DNA of 64,000 bases from an uncultured Woeseiaceae bacterium (GCA_947259285.1 CAMYMR010000002.1:1-64000); one strand, 5' to 3'. Counted from the stretch's first letter, positions 20,547-30,882 are shown. Program-made: numbers and translations. The notes: generated from the sequence alone by a model not told the origin.

Positions 20547-21722
20547 ATGCTGATCCCGTTTTTCTACATGCTTCGCGAAGGCGGAATGAAAACGTCAATT
20601 ACCGAATTATTGACGTTGCTCGAGGCGATGAAGAACGGTCTGGCGGGCCAGAGCGTGGACGACTTCTACTACCTGGCACGTGCGAGCCTAGTCAAGAACG
20701 AAGCACACCTCGACCGGTTTGATCGAATCTTTGGCGCCTATTTCAAGGGCGTTGAAGACTCTCTGGCAGACCTGATGCAGGACATTCCGGATGACTGGCT
20801 GCGCCACCAGGCAGAGTTGATGCTATCCGAGGAGGAACGCCAGCAAATTGAAGCGCTCGGTGGATTCGATGAGCTGATGAAGGCGTTGCAGGAACGCCTC
20901 GACGAACAGGACGAAAGACACGAGGGCGGTAATCGATGGATCGGTACCGCGGGAACTTCCCCGTTTGGAGCCTATGGGTATAACCCCGAAGGTGTGCGTA
21001 TGGGGCAGCAGGGTTCACGCAACCGCAGCGCGGTAAAGGTCTGGGACAAACGCGACTATCGCAACCTCGACGATTCTATCGAACTAGGCACGCGCAACAT
21101 CAAGGTCGCGCTTCGTAGACTTCGCAAGTTTGCGCGTGAGGGTGCGGCCGACCAGCTGGATCTCGATGACACGATCGACAAGACGGCACGTAATGCCGGC
21201 CTGCTCGATATACGCATGGTGCCCGAACGGCACAACGCCGTTAAGGTCCTTTTGTGTCTCGATATCGGCGGCTCAATGGACGACCACGTACGTATTTGCG
21301 AGGAAATGTTTTCGGCGGCACGCAGTGAATTCAAGCACCTCGAGTATTTCTATTTTCACAATTTCATATACGAGAGCCTGTGGAAAGACAATCGGCGCCG
21401 GCACTCGGAAAAGACACCGACAATGGACATCGCACATAAGTATGGCTCGGACTACAAACTGATATTCGTCGGCGACGCGACGATGAGCCCCTACGAAATC
21501 GTGTATGCCGGCGGCAGCGTCGAACACTGGAATGAGGAGCCGGGCGCCGTCTGGATCAAGCGTTTGCTCAATACCTATCCGAAGGCGGTCTGGCTAAACC
21601 CGGAGCCGAAGGCGCGCTGGGATTACACGCCCTCGACCAAGCTCGTGCGGGAGATAATGGATGATCGCATGTACCCGTTGACCATTGCCGGCCTCGATGA
21701 CGCGATCAAGGCGCTGCACTAG
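20547..21722 (+). CDS. CoxE-like VWA-domain protein
   Basis: 391 aa; MIDAS-like LLCLDIGGSMDDHVR; adjacent to the MoxR ATPase. Confidence 0.88.
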   Translation: MLIPFFYMLREGGMKTSITELLTLLEAMKNGLAGQSVDDFYYLARASLVKNEAHLDRFDRIFGAYFKGVEDSLADLMQDIPDDWLRHQAELMLSEEERQQIEALGGFDELMKALQERLDEQDERHEGGNRWIGTAGTSPFGAYGYNPEGVRMGQQGSRNRSAVKVWDKRDYRNLDDSIELGTRNIKVALRRLRKFAREGAADQLDLDDTIDKTARNAGLLDIRMVPERHNAVKVLLCLDIGGSMDDHVRICEEMFSAARSEFKHLEYFYFHNFIYESLWKDNRRRHSEKTPTMDIAHKYGSDYKLIFVGDATMSPYEIVYAGGSVEHWNEEPGAVWIKRLLNTYPKAVWLNPEPKARWDYTPSTKLVREIMDDRMYPLTIAGLDDAIKALH

Positions 21723-22294
21723 TCGGCTTGCTCTTCGACGGCAGCGCTGAGCACCTCATCGCTAAGCACTTCCAGATCGGCGATCACTTCGGCCGCATGC
21801 TCGCCGGGATCAACGTCATCATAATGCTTGGCGATAATGCCATTGGGGTTGATGATGAACGTTTGCCGACGGGCGACTGTCATACCGAACATTCGCGTCT
21901 TCACGCCGTAGGCATCCGACGTGCGCCCATCCGCATCCGAAAGCAATGGAAACGGAAGCGAATGATTCTCCGCGAATTCCCGGTGCGATTCGACGTCGTC
22001 CAGGCTGACGCCGAGAATCTGTGCATTCAAATCCCGAAATGCAAAGATGTTATCGCGGAACTCGCAGGCCTCCCTGGTGCAGCCTGGTGTCTCATCTTTC
22101 GGATAGAAGTAAAGTACGACCCACTGCTCGCGGTAGTCCTCCAGAGAATGAAGTTGCCCCGTCTGGTCGGCCAACTCGAACTCCGGCGCAAGGCCCCCAA
22201 CCGCGGGTTGGTCAGTAGCGGCGCCGCTGGGCGCCAGAGCAAGCAAAAGGACGCCAGCTGCGGCCGCAATGATTGCTGTGATAACACGTTTCAT
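21719..22294 (-). CDS. Peroxiredoxin (Bcp/PrxQ-like) with signal sequence
   Basis: Start placed at ATG 22294 (MKRVITAIIAAAAGVLLLALAPSG...); FYPKDETPGCTREACEFRDN. Confidence 0.88.
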   Translation of the reverse strand: MKRVITAIIAAAAGVLLLALAPSGAATDQPAVGGLAPEFELADQTGQLHSLEDYREQWVVLYFYPKDETPGCTREACEFRDNIFAFRDLNAQILGVSLDDVESHREFAENHSLPFPLLSDADGRTSDAYGVKTRMFGMTVARRQTFIINPNGIIAKHYDDVDPGEHAAEVIADLEVLSDEVLSAAVEEQAD

Positions 22295-22396
22295 GTAGGT
22301 GAATCTCAAATTGTAATAATGAGCCGCAGGTCTTGGTTGCGGAGAGGCCACTATAATACTCTGTAACGGTGTCTGCGCGAAGGCGCGCCAGAAAAC

Positions 22397-23650
22397 GTGT
22401 GTATTGATTCGATGAATTCGGTCACAACAGGACGGCTGAACTCAATGTCAACAGGCCCCCGAACGGCCCTCGTGCTGCCGGGCGGCGGCGCTCGCGGGGC
22501 GTTTCAGGTCGGCGTGTTGAAAGCCGTGGCCGAGCTGTTGCCACGGAAAAGTCCGAATCCTTTTTCCATCATCAGCGGCACCTCGGCGGGTGCGGTCAAT
22601 GCGGTGGTGCTGGCGTCGCGCGCACAGCACCTGCGCACAGCAGTGGCGGAACTGGAGCAGGTTTGGGGCCATTTTCGCTGCCACCATGTTTACAAGACCG
22701 ATAACCTCACGATGCTGAAGAGTAGCCTGCACTGGCTCTTGTCAATCGTGCTCGGGGGCTGGCTGGTGGGAGCGCCAAGGTCGCTCCTTGATAACTCCCC
22801 GCTGCGTTCATTGTTGAGTCAGAATATTCACTTTCCGCGCATTCAGGATGCGATCGAATCAGGTAACCTCGACGCGGTCGCGGTGACGGCGGCCGGCTAC
22901 GGCTCGGCGCGTTCAACGTCTTTTTTCGACGCCTTCGAGGAACAGGCCAGCTGGCAACGCACGCGACGCCTGGGTCGTCGCAGCGATCTGAATATCGAGC
23001 ATATTATGGCCAGCATCGCGGTGCCGATGGTGTTCCCTCCGGTCAGGATTGGCGATGAATATTTCGGAGACGGCGCGATGCGCCAGGCGACGCCGTTGAG
23101 TCCGGCGGTCCACCTGGGCGCCGATAGAATCCTGGTCATCGGCATCCGCGACGAAACGGGCGACCAGTCGCCGGATACCGGGCCGGAACCGCCGAGTTTC
23201 GCGCAGATTGCCGGCTACATGCTCGATACCTTGTTCATGGACGGTCTGTATTCCGATCTGGAACGGATTACGCGCATCAACCAACTGATCGATGCGGTAC
23301 CGTCTGAACAACGGCCCGAGTCTGTATCCCAGATGAGAGCTATCGATACGATGCTGATTGTGCCGAGCGAAGATCTGCGCGTCATTGCACATCGACATCG
23401 CGCCGAATTACCCTTCGCAATTCGCGCGCTGTTGCGTGGGGTCGGCGGCAGCAACCCGGGCGAAAATCGGCTGCTGAGCTTTCTGCTGTTTGAAAAAGCG
23501 TACACCAGGGAACTGATCAAGCTCGGCTATCACGATGCCATGAAGGTCAAGGACGAGTTGCTGGATTTCGTGACGGGCGACGAGGTTTCAAGACTATTCG
23601 CGCCGGGTTGGATCAAGAAGGATCTCAGTGCCTTCCACCGAGACCGGTAG
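22397..23650 (+). CDS. Patatin-like phospholipase family protein
   Basis: LPGGGARGAFQVGVLKA oxyanion motif and GTSAGAVNA nucleophile elbow; translation start uncertain. Confidence 0.88.
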   Translation: MCIDSMNSVTTGRLNSMSTGPRTALVLPGGGARGAFQVGVLKAVAELLPRKSPNPFSIISGTSAGAVNAVVLASRAQHLRTAVAELEQVWGHFRCHHVYKTDNLTMLKSSLHWLLSIVLGGWLVGAPRSLLDNSPLRSLLSQNIHFPRIQDAIESGNLDAVAVTAAGYGSARSTSFFDAFEEQASWQRTRRLGRRSDLNIEHIMASIAVPMVFPPVRIGDEYFGDGAMRQATPLSPAVHLGADRILVIGIRDETGDQSPDTGPEPPSFAQIAGYMLDTLFMDGLYSDLERITRINQLIDAVPSEQRPESVSQMRAIDTMLIVPSEDLRVIAHRHRAELPFAIRALLRGVGGSNPGENRLLSFLLFEKAYTRELIKLGYHDAMKVKDELLDFVTGDEVSRLFAPGWIKKDLSAFHRDR

Positions 23651-23728
23651 GAGGCCGCCCCGGTGGGCGACATCACGAAGCAGCCTGGCGGCTGCCGCTT
23701 CGCTTCGGCCGCTGGGGCGGCCTCCTAC
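23647..23728. repeat. Inverted REP doublet (BIME/REPIN-like) with 15-bp perfect arms
   Basis: GTAGGAGGCCGCCCC (23647-23661) and GGGGCGGCCTCCTAC (23714-23728); nested GAAGC...GCTTC interior hairpin. Confidence 0.85.
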
Positions 23729-25074
23729 AGCAGGAACAGGGCGCCCAGGCCAAGAAAGGCCATGTAGCCGACGACGTCCGTAACGGTTGTAAGAACGACT
23801 CCGCCAGCCAGCGCCGGATCAACGTGCAGCTTTCTCAGTATTAACGGAATGCTGTATCCGGCACCGGCGGCAATGACGAGATTGATGATCATCGCAGCGC
23901 CAATAATGCTGCCGATTCGCCAGTCGCCGAACCAAAGATAGGTCAGGGTTGCGACTACAACGGCCCAGCCGCAGCCATTGAGAACGCCGACCAGCACTTC
24001 CTTGCGCAGGATGCGGCGCGCGTTCGCTCGATTGATCTGACCCAGCGCAATCGCGCGTGTGATGATGGTAAGCGACTGGCTTCCGGCCACGCCACCCATG
24101 CTGGGAACGACCGGCATAAGGACTGCGAGCAAAACGATCTTGTCGATCGTCGTCTGGAACAGGTCGACGACGGCCGCCGCCAGGAACGCCGTGGCCAGGT
24201 TTACGCCGAGCCACAGGGCCCGGCGGGTCGCGCTCTTGACGACCGGCGCGAACATATCATCTTCTTCGTCAAGGCCCGCCGCGCTCATCAGGGAGTGCTC
24301 TGCCTCATCTCGAATGACATCAACAACGTCATCTACCGTGATTCGTCCAAGAACCCGGAAATCGTCGTCCACGACCGGCGCCGATAGCAGATCGCGGTTC
24401 TCGAATTCCCAGACGACCTGCGCCGATGGCGTATGCGCCGGGATCGGCATAACGTCGGTCGACATCACATTGGCGACCATTTCGTCCGGATCTTGCGTGA
24501 CCAGACGCGACAGAAACAATGAGCCGATGTAGCTGTTGTCGCGACTGACGACAAAGATTGAATCCGTGCCGTCGGACATTTCGCCGACGGCGCGCAAGTA
24601 GCGGGAAACAACTTCGAGTGTGACATCGGGGCGAACCGTAACGATGTCGACATTCATCAAGCCGCCGGCGCTTTCCTCATCGTAGGCAAGCACCTGTTGC
24701 AGGCGTTCGTGATCCTGCTTGTCGAGGGATTGCAGGACCTCCTGTGTCACGGTCTCCGGCAGATCTGCCAGAAGGTCGGCGAGGTCATCGACCTCCATGC
24801 CATCGGCAGCGGCAACCAGTTCCGCAGTCCCCATTCCCTCGATCAGACCGTCACGGACGTCCTCGGCAAGTTCTACCAGGACGTCGCCGCCGATCTCGGA
24901 GTCCACAATTTCCCACAGCATCGCGCGCTCTTTGAGCGGCAGCGATTCAAGCAAACGAGCAACTTCGGACGGGTACAGGCTATTGACCATTATCCTGGCC
25001 GACCGCATTCGGCCACTATCGAGACGCTCTTGCAGCAGCTCGAGGTTGGCCTTGGTGTGCTCTCTCGCTTCCAT
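23725..25074 (-). CDS. mgtE: Magnesium transporter MgtE
   Basis: 449 aa; N domain, CBS pair and C-terminal TM region (MPVVPSMGGVAGSQSLTIITRAIALG). Confidence 0.94.
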   Translation of the reverse strand: MEAREHTKANLELLQERLDSGRMRSARIMVNSLYPSEVARLLESLPLKERAMLWEIVDSEIGGDVLVELAEDVRDGLIEGMGTAELVAAADGMEVDDLADLLADLPETVTQEVLQSLDKQDHERLQQVLAYDEESAGGLMNVDIVTVRPDVTLEVVSRYLRAVGEMSDGTDSIFVVSRDNSYIGSLFLSRLVTQDPDEMVANVMSTDVMPIPAHTPSAQVVWEFENRDLLSAPVVDDDFRVLGRITVDDVVDVIRDEAEHSLMSAAGLDEEDDMFAPVVKSATRRALWLGVNLATAFLAAAVVDLFQTTIDKIVLLAVLMPVVPSMGGVAGSQSLTIITRAIALGQINRANARRILRKEVLVGVLNGCGWAVVVATLTYLWFGDWRIGSIIGAAMIINLVIAAGAGYSIPLILRKLHVDPALAGGVVLTTVTDVVGYMAFLGLGALFLL

Positions 25075-25093
25075 TGCGGCGGAGTTTAGCAGC

Positions 25094-25984
25094 TTAGTTC
25101 GGGCTTAGACGATGCGCTGTCAGGCTGTTGTGCCGAATAAGAACTGGATCATGCTTTTGCCGCAGGCCGGCCGCGAGTTTCTCGGTCATGCAAACGGAAC
25201 GGTGTTGGCCACCCGTGCAGCCGATTGCGACGGTCAGGTAGCCGCGGTGTGCTTGCTGGTAATGTGGTATCCAATGTTCGAGAAAGCCGAGTATGTCTTC
25301 ATACATTCGGACAAATGTGGGCTGCTCGTTCAGGAAATCGGAAACTTCGTCGTCCAGCCCGGTGAGTCCTCGCAGCTTGAGTGTCCAATAAGGGTTTGGC
25401 AGACACCGCAAATCGAAGACGAAGTCGGCATCGGCCGGAATACCGTATTTGAATCCGAATGATTGAATCAGGACCGATAGTGAGTCCGAATTACGCTGGT
25501 CAACGCGCTCACGAATTACGTCGGCGAGCTCGTAAATACTGATAAGGGAGGTGTCAATGACGAGATCGGCGCTGTCGTGAATCTCCGCCAGAATATCGCG
25601 CTCCGATTGGATTGCAGCATGTAGTTCGCCGCCTTGTTCGGCAAGCGGGTGGCGCCGACGGGATTCACTGTAGCGCTGTAACAAGATCTCTTCGCTGGCC
25701 CGCAAGAAGATAATCTCGGCCTTTACATTTTCTTCACGCAGTTCACGCAAGAGTTCCGGCAGAGACCTTATGTCCTCTGCGCGCGCGCGCGCGTCGACGC
25801 CAACGGCCAGCAAACGCGCAGCTTTCTTGCTCCTCGAACGCACCTCGTCGACGGCGGCTTTCAGCAGGTTTGCCGGAAGATTGTCAATGCAGTAGTAGCC
25901 CAGATCCTCGAGCACGTGCAGTGCCACGGTTTTGCCAGACCCCGACAGGCCGCTGACAATGATCAGGCGGAGTTCGTTCGACAT
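25094..25984 (-). CDS. rapZ: RNase adapter protein RapZ
   Basis: IIVSGLSGSGKTVALHVLEDLGYYCIDNLP; C-term VAIGCTGGQHRSV. Confidence 0.96.
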   Translation of the reverse strand: MSNELRLIIVSGLSGSGKTVALHVLEDLGYYCIDNLPANLLKAAVDEVRSRSKKAARLLAVGVDARARAEDIRSLPELLRELREENVKAEIIFLRASEEILLQRYSESRRRHPLAEQGGELHAAIQSERDILAEIHDSADLVIDTSLISIYELADVIRERVDQRNSDSLSVLIQSFGFKYGIPADADFVFDLRCLPNPYWTLKLRGLTGLDDEVSDFLNEQPTFVRMYEDILGFLEHWIPHYQQAHRGYLTVAIGCTGGQHRSVCMTEKLAAGLRQKHDPVLIRHNSLTAHRLSPN

Positions 25985-26457
25985 GAATCGTCGGGTTGAG
26001 AGAGCGATGCCCCGTCGATTAATGCGCGGTACAGATCACTACTACTATTAATACCGCGCAGGCGGGCCCGCAGGCCTTGATCGGCCAACATACTTGTTAC
26101 TAGCTTGATATCCGCGTGATGCCGGTCGCCCAGTTCGAGCGGTACCATCATACCGAATACGAGGTCGACCGGTTCGCCGTCCGCGGCGTCGAAATCAACC
26201 GGCTCCGATAGTTTCATCAACGCCGCATTACTCGAGTCGATGCCGGCGACACGGCAATGCGGGAACGCAGCGCCTTTGTCGAGGCTCGTGCAACCCAGGC
26301 GCTCTCGCTCGATCAGGCTCTCAAATATCACCTCGCTGGCGATGTCGGGAGTCGAGCGCACCAACAGTTCACTAAGTATCTCAAGACAATGTTTCTTGCT
26401 TCGCGCGGTGGCATTGCACAACACACCATCGGGTTTGATTATGTTTTCGAGCGACAT
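25963..26457 (-). CDS. ptsN: PTS IIA-like nitrogen regulatory protein
   Basis: 164 aa; EIIA-Ntr signature with GAAFPHCRVAGI phosphorylation-site context. Confidence 0.92.
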   Translation of the reverse strand: MSLENIIKPDGVLCNATARSKKHCLEILSELLVRSTPDIASEVIFESLIERERLGCTSLDKGAAFPHCRVAGIDSSNAALMKLSEPVDFDAADGEPVDLVFGMMVPLELGDRHHADIKLVTSMLADQGLRARLRGINSSSDLYRALIDGASLSQPDDSCRTNSA

Positions 26458-26518
26458 GACGCGGGGTTCAATTGCCTAAAAGCCGCGCGGCACAGAACCG
26501 CGCAGCTTGGATGCAGTG

Positions 26519-26839
26519 TCAGGCGTACCTGGATTTCTGATTGTCTCTTTTATGGTGGTCGACGAGCTTTTCCTTGTACTTGCGCACGCGTCGCTCGAGT
26601 TTGTCGACCAGTCCATCGATTGCAGCGTACATGTCTTCTTCCGTGTGTTCGCAATGAATGGTGCCGCCATTTACCTTCGCAGTTGCTTCGGCTTTATGGC
26701 GCAGTTTCTCGACGGTCAGGATACATTGGACGTCAGACACGAGGTCAAAGTGTCGTGCAATTTTCTCAACTTTGGTTCCGACATACTGTCTTAGCGAATC
26801 GGTGACTTCGACGTGATGGCCTGAAACATTCAATTGCAT
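26519..26839 (-). CDS. hpf: Ribosome hibernation promoting factor
   Basis: Start at ATG 26839 (MQLNVSGHHVEVTDSLRQYVGTKVEKIARHFD); short HPF/YfiA type. Confidence 0.93.
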   Translation of the reverse strand: MQLNVSGHHVEVTDSLRQYVGTKVEKIARHFDLVSDVQCILTVEKLRHKAEATAKVNGGTIHCEHTEEDMYAAIDGLVDKLERRVRKYKEKLVDHHKRDNQKSRYA

Positions 26840-26980
26840 AATGGTCTCCAGTGTTTTCGTATTTCCGTCCTGCCGTAACACCCCGCCAGGCGGCGGCCAG
26901 GACATTCCTTCTTCTCTTGGCAGTTCAGTATGGCAGCCTTTTCGGACCTCCCTCTGGTCTTGTGTTTCCGGCCTGACGAA

Positions 26981-28381
26981 CTATCTTGACTCTCTGCTCC
27001 TGCGATCGCTGGACGACGGGATGTTCATTGCTTCACGGTACTTCGCGACCGTCCTTCTGGCAACTGAAATACCGTCCTCCTTCAGTAAGTTCGTGATCTT
27101 GCTATCGCTCAGCGGTTTTTTCGGGTTCTCGGCGCCAATCAGTTTTCGGATTTTCGCGCGAACCGAGGTCGAGGATTGACCCTCACCGCTTGCCGACGCC
27201 AGATGACTCGAGAAGAAATACTTGAATTCGAACACGCCCCGGGGGGTGTGCATGTATTTGTTCGTGGTGACGCGCGAAATAGTCGATTCATGCATGCCGA
27301 TTTCTTCCGCAATATCGCGCAGCACCATCGGTTTCATCGACTCATCGCCATGCTCCAGGAATTCCGTCTGCCGCGCCACAATACTCGTTGCGACCTTGAG
27401 CAAGGTTTCGTTGCGTATCTCGAGGCTGCGTATCAGCCAGCGAGCTTCCTGTAGCTGTGATTTCAATACCGAGTGCTCGCCGCTGCCCCGCAGGAGCCTT
27501 GCGTATTGTTGATTTACGGACAGACGTGGTACGCCCGTCGGGCTGATCTCTACCTGCCAGCGATTGTCGATCTTGCGAACGAATACATCCGGAATCACAT
27601 ACTCGGTAGAGGGCGGGCTGACCGCTAACCCGGGTTTGGGATTGCAGCCGCGAACCAGCGCGAGCGCCTCGTGCAAATCGTCCTCCGAAGTTTGCAGGCC
27701 GCGGCGCAGTTCTCCGTAGTCTCGGTTAGCAACCAGGTCCAGATGATCGGTAGCGATCTCGATTGCCAGCTGCAAACCAGGCGTCTTCCATTCCAGCTGA
27801 CTTAGCTGCAGGATGATGCATTCGGATATTGACCGGGCGCCAACACCCACCGGATCGAGGCGCTGTATCTTGGTCAGCGTGCGCTCGATCTCGGATTCAA
27901 GCACTGCGGATTCCTGGTCCAGGCTCGCGTGTATTTCGTCCAGATCGGCGATCAGGTAGCCATCATCATTGATCGAATCGATGATCGCTTCGCCAATTAT
28001 GACTTCTCGCGGCGCGAAGTGCTCCATCTCCAGCTGCCAGAGCAGGTGCTCGCGCAGGGTCTGCCCCGATTCGTCCGCAAAATCGCTGACGGGACGGCCT
28101 TCGCCGTTCCAACCGCCGTCCTGCGTACGCTCTGCTGTCCGGGTTTGCCAGAAGTCTTCGGACTTCAGCGTTTCGATTTCCGCGGTCGAATCCGCGCTGG
28201 TCTGAGGAACGTCCGGAAGATCCTCCATCTCCAACATGATGTTCTCTTCCAGCGCTTCCTGGATTTCCGCATTCAGATCGAGTACCGGCAGCTGCAAGAG
28301 TCGAATCGCCTGCTGCAATTGCGGCGTCATCGTCAGTGATTGACCTAGTTTTAGCTGCAGCGAGGGTTTCAACATGTGCAA
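26981..28381 (-). CDS. rpoN: RNA polymerase sigma-54 factor
   Basis: MLKPSLQLKLGQSLTMTPQLQQAIRLLQLP; RpoN box VARRTVAKYRE. Confidence 0.97.
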   Translation of the reverse strand: MHMLKPSLQLKLGQSLTMTPQLQQAIRLLQLPVLDLNAEIQEALEENIMLEMEDLPDVPQTSADSTAEIETLKSEDFWQTRTAERTQDGGWNGEGRPVSDFADESGQTLREHLLWQLEMEHFAPREVIIGEAIIDSINDDGYLIADLDEIHASLDQESAVLESEIERTLTKIQRLDPVGVGARSISECIILQLSQLEWKTPGLQLAIEIATDHLDLVANRDYGELRRGLQTSEDDLHEALALVRGCNPKPGLAVSPPSTEYVIPDVFVRKIDNRWQVEISPTGVPRLSVNQQYARLLRGSGEHSVLKSQLQEARWLIRSLEIRNETLLKVATSIVARQTEFLEHGDESMKPMVLRDIAEEIGMHESTISRVTTNKYMHTPRGVFEFKYFFSSHLASASGEGQSSTSVRAKIRKLIGAENPKKPLSDSKITNLLKEDGISVARRTVAKYREAMNIPSSSDRRSRESR

Positions 28382-28436
28382 TGGTTACTCTATGGGCAAA
28401 TTGCGCCAAGGCAAGGCTTTATGGGTGTAGTTTGCC

Positions 28437-29162
28437 TCAGAGTTTGAACTCCTGTCCGAGATACACTTCTCGAACGTGCTGATTTTCGAGGATTTCTTCG
28501 GGCGAACCCGCGGCGATCAGAATACCGTCACTCAGTATATAGGCATGAACGCAGATTCCGAGCGTTTCGCGGACATTATGGTCAGTAATAAGTACTCCAA
28601 TATCGCGCTCGCAAAGGTGCCGAATGATGCGCTGGATATCGAGTACCGAGATCGGATCGACTCCCGCGAACGGTTCGTCCAGAAGCACGAATAGGGGATT
28701 GGCGGCGAGGGCCCGGGCGATTTCGACGCGCCGCCGCTCACCGCCAGACAGGCTGATGCCAAGGCTGCTGCGCACATGACCGACATGCAGTTCGTCCAGA
28801 AGGTTTTCCAGCTCCTGCTCTCGACCCGCGCGGTCGAGGTCATCTCGATTTTCAAGAATCGCGAGAATGTTTTGTTCAACCGTGAGCTTGCGAAAGATGG
28901 ATGCTTCCTGGGGCAGATATCCCAGGCCCAGTTTTGCCCGCCGATGCATTGGCTGCGCCGTCAGGTCCTTGCCATCCAGGAGTATCTTGCCGTGATCCGC
29001 GGCAATCAGGCCCACGATCATATAGAAAGCGGTCGTCTTCCCGGCACCGTTTGGCCCAAGCAGCCCGACCACCTCGCCGCTCTTTATTTCGAGCGAGATG
29101 TTTTTGACGACTTTGCGGAGCTTGTAGCTCTTCGAAATATCCTGAACGCTAAGAATGCTCAT
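28437..29162 (-). CDS. lptB: LPS export ABC transporter ATP-binding protein
   Basis: Walker [36 protein letters not shown]. Confidence 0.96.
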   Translation of the reverse strand: MSILSVQDISKSYKLRKVVKNISLEIKSGEVVGLLGPNGAGKTTAFYMIVGLIAADHGKILLDGKDLTAQPMHRRAKLGLGYLPQEASIFRKLTVEQNILAILENRDDLDRAGREQELENLLDELHVGHVRSSLGISLSGGERRRVEIARALAANPLFVLLDEPFAGVDPISVLDIQRIIRHLCERDIGVLITDHNVRETLGICVHAYILSDGILIAAGSPEEILENQHVREVYLGQEFKL

Positions 29163-29824
29163 GGACTCTCGTCTTCAGGCTCCGGATTTTCGGCAGCGTC
29201 ATCAGCTTGGACACCGTTGCCGTTAGTCGGCGTATAGGTGATTCGAACTCTGTCGTCCTCGGCGCCCGACGAGTCCGCGTTAATTCGCTGCTCTGCGATG
29301 TTGTAGACCAGAAAGTTTGAAGAAATCTGGTTTCCGGCCTCCGTGATCATGGCTTGCTCCGAGAATTCGACGATACCCTTGTCGACGTCATAGGATAGCC
29401 TGCCGGCTTCGGCGTAGGTGGCCTCCTCCGTGCCCGGGCGCTTCAACTCAAATGTCGCCGGAGAACCCGTAACGACAGCTTGTCGGAGCTGATATTGTGC
29501 AAATGTAAGCCGCGCCGAATCGCACTCGATGCGTCCGTTCTCTATGTCGATGATGACGTTACCGGTGAACCGCCAGGATCCTTCTTCACCCTCCGTGCTG
29601 GTGGCACGACCCTCATCGGCTTCAATGGCAATACGGCCCTGAGACAAGCGCAGCCCCCTGAAGACGATCATCGACGTTTTGCCGTCAAATGATGTCGATT
29701 CGGCGTCGATATCCCATGGCAGTCGAAGATCGAGGTCGCTTACCTGTGCCATTGCGGCCAGTGGGAGGAGCGCCATGAGCAGCAACGCTGCCGAGCGGCT
29801 TGATTGGCGTGCTGGGGTCGTCAT
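29159..29824 (-). CDS. lptA: LPS transport periplasmic protein LptA
   Basis: 221 aa with signal peptide, OstA-like repeats; position between lptB and lptC. Confidence 0.88.
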   Translation of the reverse strand: MTTPARQSSRSAALLLMALLPLAAMAQVSDLDLRLPWDIDAESTSFDGKTSMIVFRGLRLSQGRIAIEADEGRATSTEGEEGSWRFTGNVIIDIENGRIECDSARLTFAQYQLRQAVVTGSPATFELKRPGTEEATYAEAGRLSYDVDKGIVEFSEQAMITEAGNQISSNFLVYNIAEQRINADSSGAEDDRVRITYTPTNGNGVQADDAAENPEPEDESP

Positions 29825-30385
29825 TCAGGGTGCAATTTTTCCACGAACATTGGATTTGAGTTCGATTCTGTCATCGTTCAGCGATGCTAGCATGCCCGTC
29901 GCCGTCAGGCTGCGCGCGCCGACGCGGATTTGCACCCTTTCGTCAGTCTCCGCCACGAACCGGTCAGGATCCAGTTCAAGATACTGTGTCCGGATTTCGG
30001 TCTCTTCCTCAGAGATCCGTCCGGTGCTGATCGCGCGGACATGGCCGCGCAGGGAGATGCGGGGACTATCCTCACGGAGCGTGGCCGCGTCGGCATGCAC
30101 CGTCCAGGGTATTTCGCTTTCCGGCGAATAGCGGATATGAACATCCGTGAATTCGATACTCTTATCCGTCCGCTGCTCGGCCCGATCGGCCTCGATCTCA
30201 TACAGCAGCTTGCCGCTCTCGCCAGTGCCCAGGATGCGGGCAGATTTAAGGTAGTAGCCGCGGTGGAGAGACTCATAAGGCAAAGTCTCGGGCGCGCCCG
30301 ACTTATCCGGCCGTGCCAGGTACCAGCTGCCAAGCGCGCCAGCCGTGAGGACAACCAACAGTGTAGCGTGACGCGGATCAATCAA
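29825..30385 (-). CDS. lptC: LPS export system protein LptC
   Basis: 186 aa, single N-terminal TM, LptC-like; synteny. Confidence 0.87.
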   Translation of the reverse strand: MIDPRHATLLVVLTAGALGSWYLARPDKSGAPETLPYESLHRGYYLKSARILGTGESGKLLYEIEADRAEQRTDKSIEFTDVHIRYSPESEIPWTVHADAATLREDSPRISLRGHVRAISTGRISEEETEIRTQYLELDPDRFVAETDERVQIRVGARSLTATGMLASLNDDRIELKSNVRGKIAP

Positions 30386-30882
30386 TTCGCGTCGCCCCGT
30401 GCAGAAATCAGCAGGTCGCAGACCTCACGGACCGCGCCGCACCCACCCATTGCGGCGGTAGTGTAGTCGCAGATGTCGCGCACCTGCGCGACGGCATTCC
30501 GAACCGCAACGGCAACGCCGACATGCTGCAGCAGCGGTAAATCCGGAATGTCGTCGCCGACGTAGATACACTCCTCTGCGGAGATGCCCAGTGCTTCGAT
30601 GATGCCGTCGAGCGCGGCGACCTTGTCTTGGCATCCCTGCACGACGTGCTGCACCTCGAGTTCAGCCATACGGCGTTTAACAGCTTCCGACTTTCTGCCA
30701 CTGATGACTGCCACCGAGATACCCGATCGAATGAGCTGCCGAATGCCAAAACCATCCTGCGTGTTAAAGGCTTTGCTCTCGATGCCATCATCGGACAGGT
30801 AGAAGCGCCCGTCAGTAAACACGCCGTCTACGTCGAAGGCGACAAGCCGAATATCGGCGAGCTTGTGCGCGATGCTGGTCAC
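30382..30882 (-). CDS. kdsC: KDO-8-phosphate phosphatase
   Basis: 166 aa HAD: LVAFDVDGVFTDGRFYLSDDGIE; YVGDDIPDLPLL. Confidence 0.95.
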   Translation of the reverse strand: MTSIAHKLADIRLVAFDVDGVFTDGRFYLSDDGIESKAFNTQDGFGIRQLIRSGISVAVISGRKSEAVKRRMAELEVQHVVQGCQDKVAALDGIIEALGISAEECIYVGDDIPDLPLLQHVGVAVAVRNAVAQVRDICDYTTAAMGGCGAVREVCDLLISARGDAN

